NCBI GenBank assembly: GCA_003152555.1
Contig: PMAL01000043.1
Coordinates: 41,585-50,110 of the forward strand
Length of the DNA stretch: 8,526 nt
DNA from: Acidimicrobiaceae bacterium
GTDB lineage: Bacteria > Actinomycetota > Acidimicrobiia > Acidimicrobiales > RAAP-2
Direction: 5' to 3'
Shown here: in pieces, positions 5,480-8,526 of the stretch
How the letters are laid out: every line of letters begins with the position of its first letter
How positions within the stretch are numbered: position 1 is the stretch's first letter
Notes under the pieces: model-generated
What the model saw: only the letters and a program-made list of their open reading frames with translations
What the model was told of the DNA's origin: nothing
Database searches by the model: none
Made by a program: the position numbers and the translations under genes

Positions 5480-7159
5480 CTACGCCGACGTGACCGCACC
5501 CTTCTCCGCCCCTTGCACCAAGCGCGCGAATTTTTCCAGCACACCAGTGCTGTACCGGGGAGTAAATGGCTTCACGCGCGACGTGCGCTCGGCCAATTCA
5601 TCCGCACTCACGAGCAGGTCAATGCTGTTGGTCGTCACGTCGATGCGAATCTGGTCGCCGTCTTCGACGAGGGCAATGGGTCCGCCATCGAGGGCCTCGG
5701 GCGCCACGTGACCGACACAGAAGCCGTGCGTGCCCCCGCTGAAGCGGCCGTCAGTGATCAACGCGCAGTCGCTACCGCGACCGACACCCGTCATGGCGCC
5801 GGTGACCGCAAGCATCTCGCGCATGCCCGGACCTGAACGGGGGCCCTCGTAGCGAATGACGACGACGGTCGCTGGCTCGATTTCGTCGGCCATGATCGCC
5901 GTCATGGCGGCGTCTTCTCCGTCAAAGACTCGCGCGGTGCCAGTAAACGTGAAGGCGTCCAGGCCCGCCACCTTGACAACTGCCCCCTTGGGAGCAAGCG
6001 TGCCCGTCAGCACGGCAATACCGCCGCGGTCGTGAATGGGGTGTTGGAGGTCGTAGACGACTTTGCCGTCGGGCTTGGGCGCACCAAGTTCCGCGAGATT
6101 CTCGGCCATGGTCTTGCCACTCACGGTCAACACGTCACCGTGTAGCAAGCCGTTCTCTAAGAGGTGCGCCATCACCACCGGCACGCCACCGATCCGGTCG
6201 AGGTCACTCATGTGAAATTTGCCGTGAGGCTTCATGTCGGCGAGGTGGGGCACGCGCTTGGCAATCCTGTTGAAGTCGTCGAGTTCCAGCGGCACGCGCG
6301 CTTCGTGGGCAATCGCGAGCAGGTGCAGCACCGCGTTGGTTGAACCACCGAGGGCCATCACGACGGCGATGGCGTTTTCGAAGGCCGGCTTGGTCATGAT
6401 CATGCGTGCCGTAATGCCCTGGTCGAGCAAGTTGAGTACTGCGATGCCCGAGTCGTACGCGAACTGGTCACGGCGTGGGTCAACGGAGGGCACCGAGGCG
6501 CTGCCCAGCGGCGACATGCCGAGCGCCTCGCCGACGCTGGCCATGGTGTTGGCCGTGAACATTCCCGCGCAACTGCCCTCGCCCGGACAGGCCGCACACT
6601 CAATCGCACGCAATCGCTCGTCACTAATCGCCCCCACGGCGTTGGCGCCCACCGCTTCGAAGACCGAGACGATGTCGAGTGCTTCGCCATCAAGTTCGCC
6701 GGGCAAGATCGTTCCACCGTAGAGGAACACGCTCGGCACGTCGAGGCGAGCGGCGGCCATCAACATCCCGGGCAGAGACTTGTCACAGCCCGCGAGTGTC
6801 ACCATGGCATCAAAACATTCCGCGTGCATTACGGTTTCAACCGAATCGCAGATGATTTCGCGCGACACCAGCGACGCGCGCATCCCTTCGTGACCCATGG
6901 AGATGCCATCGGAAACCGCGATCGTGACGAATTCGAAGGGCACGCCGCCCGCATCACGCACGGCCACCTTGGCCCGCTTCGCCAAACGGTCCAAGGGCAA
7001 GTTGCAAGGTGTCACTTCGTTCCAGCTCGACGCCACGCCAATCTGGGGCTTGACCATGTCCTCGTCGTTAAGTCCCATGGCGCGCAACATCGCGCGTGCC
7101 GGCGCGCGACCCTTGCCAATAGTGACGACGTTGCTTCGAGGCGTGGGGTGAATTGTCAT
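5480..7159 (-). CDS. ilvD: Dihydroxy-acid dehydratase
   Basis: IlvD dehydrates 2,3-dihydroxy-isovalerate and -methylvalerate to the 2-oxo acids, the last shared step before transamination. It is an Fe-S enzyme of the IlvD/Edd family. The 559-residue length is normal. The three cluster cysteines are visible: Cys52 in NEVTPCN, Cys125 in LAGCDKS, and Cys197 in CPGEGSCAGM. Lys127 is the position usually carbamylated to bind Mg. Ser474 in DGRFSGG is the expected catalytic base, and SDGISMGHEGM (83-93) and GGSTNAVLHLLAIAHEA (271-287) are strongly conserved. The pattern is the [2Fe-2S] actinobacterial type. No ribosome site precedes the ATG; a TAGACT box six bases upstream suggests a leaderless mRNA. 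It is the first gene of the ilv block, but 167 bp and an attenuator separate it from ilvB, so it is at least partly expressed on its own. Confidence 0.98.
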   Translation of the reverse strand: MTIHPTPRSNVVTIGKGRAPARAMLRAMGLNDEDMVKPQIGVASSWNEVTPCNLPLDRLAKRAKVAVRDAGGVPFEFVTIAVSDGISMGHEGMRASLVSREIICDSVETVMHAECFDAMVTLAGCDKSLPGMLMAAARLDVPSVFLYGGTILPGELDGEALDIVSVFEAVGANAVGAISDERLRAIECAACPGEGSCAGMFTANTMASVGEALGMSPLGSASVPSVDPRRDQFAYDSGIAVLNLLDQGITARMIMTKPAFENAIAVVMALGGSTNAVLHLLAIAHEARVPLELDDFNRIAKRVPHLADMKPHGKFHMSDLDRIGGVPVVMAHLLENGLLHGDVLTVSGKTMAENLAELGAPKPDGKVVYDLQHPIHDRGGIAVLTGTLAPKGAVVKVAGLDAFTFTGTARVFDGEDAAMTAIMADEIEPATVVVIRYEGPRSGPGMREMLAVTGAMTGVGRGSDCALITDGRFSGGTHGFCVGHVAPEALDGGPIALVEDGDQIRIDVTTNSIDLLVSADELAERTSRVKPFTPRYSTGVLEKFARLVQGAEKGAVTSA

Positions 7160-7165
7160 AGGCGA

Positions 7166-7171
7166 AGTCTA
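7166..7171 (-). promoter_or_regulatory. -10 box of a leaderless ilvD promoter
   Basis: TAGACT (minus strand) fits the actinobacterial -10 pattern TANNNT and ends six bases before the ilvD ATG, so transcription would start at the A of the start codon. Nothing resembling a Shine-Dalgarno sequence lies between. A T-rich stretch precedes it. No convincing -35 box is seen; TTTTCA at 15 bases is the nearest, which is common for this type of promoter. Confidence 0.6.
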
Positions 7172-7338
7172 CGAAAAAACAGGAATTGAAAATGATTCGC
7201 GGCTCTCAGGACGCACGATGAGACACTCTCGCACTGCAGCCACGCCAACACCAAGCGCCGTGAAGAGTGTCGCCGCGGGATCCGGTGACCTGTCTTCCAT
7301 GAGGGTCCGCAGGAAATGGCTTCTTTCCAGGCCACAGG
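7172..7338. other. Divergent ilvD / MMPL intergenic region
   Basis: This is the part of the 191-bp divergent gap that lies between the two -10 boxes. It contains no credible gene, tRNA or terminator. The part nearest ilvD is A/T-rich on one strand, as expected near a promoter. A perfect 8-bp inverted repeat, GACACTCT (7222-7229) and AGAGTGTC (7264-7271), is separated by 34 bases and could be chance. The open stretch starting at 7218 on the plus strand is the wrong frame of the MMPL gene. Confidence 0.6.
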
Positions 7339-7344
7339 TACGCT
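7339..7344 (+). promoter_or_regulatory. -10 box of a leaderless MMPL-gene promoter
   Basis: TACGCT fits TANNNT and is followed by six bases (GGAATA) and then the GTG start, the same geometry as at ilvD. The alternative is that GGA in this spacer is a short ribosome site and transcription starts further upstream; its distance of about 3-4 bases from GTG makes that less likely. No -35 element is recognised. Confidence 0.5.
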
Positions 7345-7350
7345 GGAATA

Positions 7351-8526
7351 GTGCTCGAACGCTGGACTCGCGCCGTCGTGCGTTGGCGCGTCGTAGTCAT
7401 CGCGTGTTGGGTCGCGATAATCCTGCTCGGTGGCCTCTCCGCCTTCAAACTGCCTGATCTGCTGACCACCTCACTTACAGTGCCGGGCACCAGTTCGGCC
7501 CAGGCCAACCGAATATTGGCCCACCACTTTGGCGAAAACATTGAGGGCAGCTTCACGGTGATTCTGCACCAGACCAAACCCAGCGCCATCGAACTCGTGA
7601 GACTCGATCGCGAGTTCGCCACCGCGGCGAAGTCAGTGCCGACGAGCCACGTGAGCAAACTCTCGCTCACCGAGGGCGTGCTGTACGGCACCGTCACGAC
7701 CTCGCTCAACCTGGCGCGAGCTGCCTCATTCACTGAGCCCTTGCGCCACGCACTGACAAACGCGGGTCTTGAGGGCACTTTGGTCACCGGTGCGCCGGCC
7801 CTGCAACACGACATCACGCCCGTGCTGACGACCGACCTGCGCCACGGAGAATTGCTCGCCGTCCTGGTCGCCCTGTTGGTGCTGATTCTCGTGCTCGGGC
7901 TCTCGTGGGCGGCACTGATCCCGCTCATCGTGGCCGGTTGCACGATGGCCGGCGCCCTCGCGATCATCTATGCGCTCGCTCACCACTTCTTGATGGTCCT
8001 TTATATCCCCAATCTCGTAGAACTCATCGGACTGGGACTGGCGGTTGACTACTCGCTGCTCATTGTTCACCGCTACAAGGAGGAACTGGCCGACGAGTCG
8101 TCAGAGCCAATTGACGCGGTGGTCGCGACGATGCACTCGGCAGGACGGACCGTGCTCATTTCCGGCTTTGCCGTGACACTCGGCCTCGCCACGCTGTTTC
8201 TCATTCCGGTCCCCTTCGTGCGGTCCCTTGGTTTCGCGGGGCTGGTCGTTCCTTTGGTCTCGATGCTCAGCGCGCTTTCCCTGCAGCCAGTGCTCCTATC
8301 CCTGCTTGGCCGGCGTGGGGTCGTTGCAGTTCCCCTCCCTCTCGGCGTCGGTCGCACTACCAACCGACCCGGAGCGTGGGCCCGGCTCGCTCAACGAGTC
8401 ACTCAGCGTCCCGTCACGGTTGCCTTGACGGCGACGGCGTTGTTGGTGATCGCGGCCTCGTCGATCTTCTGGTTCCAACTCACCCCGGGATCGCTCAGCG
8501 CTATTCCCCAAAACTCTCCAGCGGCG
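7351..8526 (+). CDS. MMPL/RND-family membrane transporter, cut by right edge
   Basis: An uninterrupted frame of 392 codons runs to the window edge with no stop, so only the N-terminal half of a transporter of probably about 700 residues is seen. It begins MLERWTRAVVRWR, a typical MMPL start, followed by TM1 (about 14-32) and an extracytoplasmic domain (about 33-166). TM2-TM6 lie near 167-185, 187-210, 217-240, 267-288 and 293-318. A cytoplasmic loop follows, and TM7 (about 355-375) opens the second half. TM4 contains GLGLAVDYSLLIVHRYKEE; the Asp233-Tyr234 pair matches the proton-relay pair of MmpL proteins. The family exports lipids, siderophores or hydrophobic compounds by proton antiport; the substrate here is unknown. 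An in-frame TGA at 7300 and no ATG/GTG/TTG before 7351 fix the GTG start. It is divergent from ilvD, and no functional link to it is evident. Confidence 0.93.
   Translation, partial: MLERWTRAVVRWRVVVIACWVAIILLGGLSAFKLPDLLTTSLTVPGTSSAQANRILAHHFGENIEGSFTVILHQTKPSAIELVRLDREFATAAKSVPTSHVSKLSLTEGVLYGTVTTSLNLARAASFTEPLRHALTNAGLEGTLVTGAPALQHDITPVLTTDLRHGELLAVLVALLVLILVLGLSWAALIPLIVAGCTMAGALAIIYALAHHFLMVLYIPNLVELIGLGLAVDYSLLIVHRYKEELADESSEPIDAVVATMHSAGRTVLISGFAVTLGLATLFLIPVPFVRSLGFAGLVVPLVSMLSALSLQPVLLSLLGRRGVVAVPLPLGVGRTTNRPGAWARLAQRVTQRPVTVALTATALLVIAASSIFWFQLTPGSLSAIPQNSPAA

Noticed and set aside
5381..5836. 151-codon plus-strand frame covering the attenuator and the end of ilvD
   Set aside because: It is antisense to ilvD and to the leader/terminator. 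The region is explained by the minus-strand attenuator, and the frame has no supporting start site or motif.
7222..7271. Inverted repeat GACACTCT ... AGAGTGTC in the ilvD / MMPL gap as a regulator operator
   Set aside because: The 8-bp arms are 34 bases apart. One such pair is not far from chance in about 190 bp, and no regulator gene is in the window to match it.
7206..7967. 253-codon minus-strand open frame upstream of ilvD
   Set aside because: Most of it is antisense to the MMPL gene, whose sense frame has membrane segments and family motifs. The antisense protein is Ser/Thr/Arg-rich with no recognised domain.
8073..8511. Minus-strand frames at the right edge
   Set aside because: They are antisense shadows of the MMPL gene with Arg-rich low-complexity products.

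Overview
The window comes from a bacterial chromosome, most likely an actinobacterium (Actinomycetota). The signs are moderately high GC, frequent GTG starts, a mycobacterial-type SerC, an MMPL/RND-family transporter, and -10 boxes placed so close to start codons that the transcripts should be leaderless. A class such as Acidimicrobiia would fit, but the sequence alone does not settle this. I saw no mobile element, CRISPR array, tRNA, rRNA or sign of recent transfer.

Layout, left to right. The 3' part of serC (plus strand, cut by the left edge) ends 4 bp from the end of a convergent gene for an Ntn-hydrolase asparaginase / glycosylasparaginase. That gene is the last of a long minus-strand block. 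In transcription order the block is ilvD, a 167-bp gap holding a transcription attenuator, ilvB, ilvN, ilvC and the asparaginase-like gene. Divergently from ilvD, an MMPL transporter runs off the right edge.

How the genes work together. IlvB+IlvN (acetolactate synthase), IlvC (ketol-acid reductoisomerase) and IlvD (dihydroxy-acid dehydratase) are the shared enzymes of valine and isoleucine synthesis, and the valine branch also supplies leucine precursors. ilvB and ilvN overlap by a GTGA. ilvN and ilvC are 24 bp apart, so ilvBNC is an operon. SerC belongs to serine synthesis, so the locus is mainly for amino-acid biosynthesis.

The best find is the ilvD-ilvB gap. It contains a 16-codon leader ORF (MTSIRAIPVVVGNSRR) with two Ile and three consecutive GTA Val codons. 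Behind it lie a candidate antiterminator helix and a strong intrinsic terminator just upstream of ilvB. The segments overlap as expected for ribosome-stalling attenuation by branched-chain amino acids. The leader seems to be translated from a leaderless transcript. Attenuators of ilvB are known in actinobacteria, so the principle is not new; the architecture here is read directly from the sequence. No wholly new system was found. Every gap longer than 100 bp is described, and none exceeds 300 bp.
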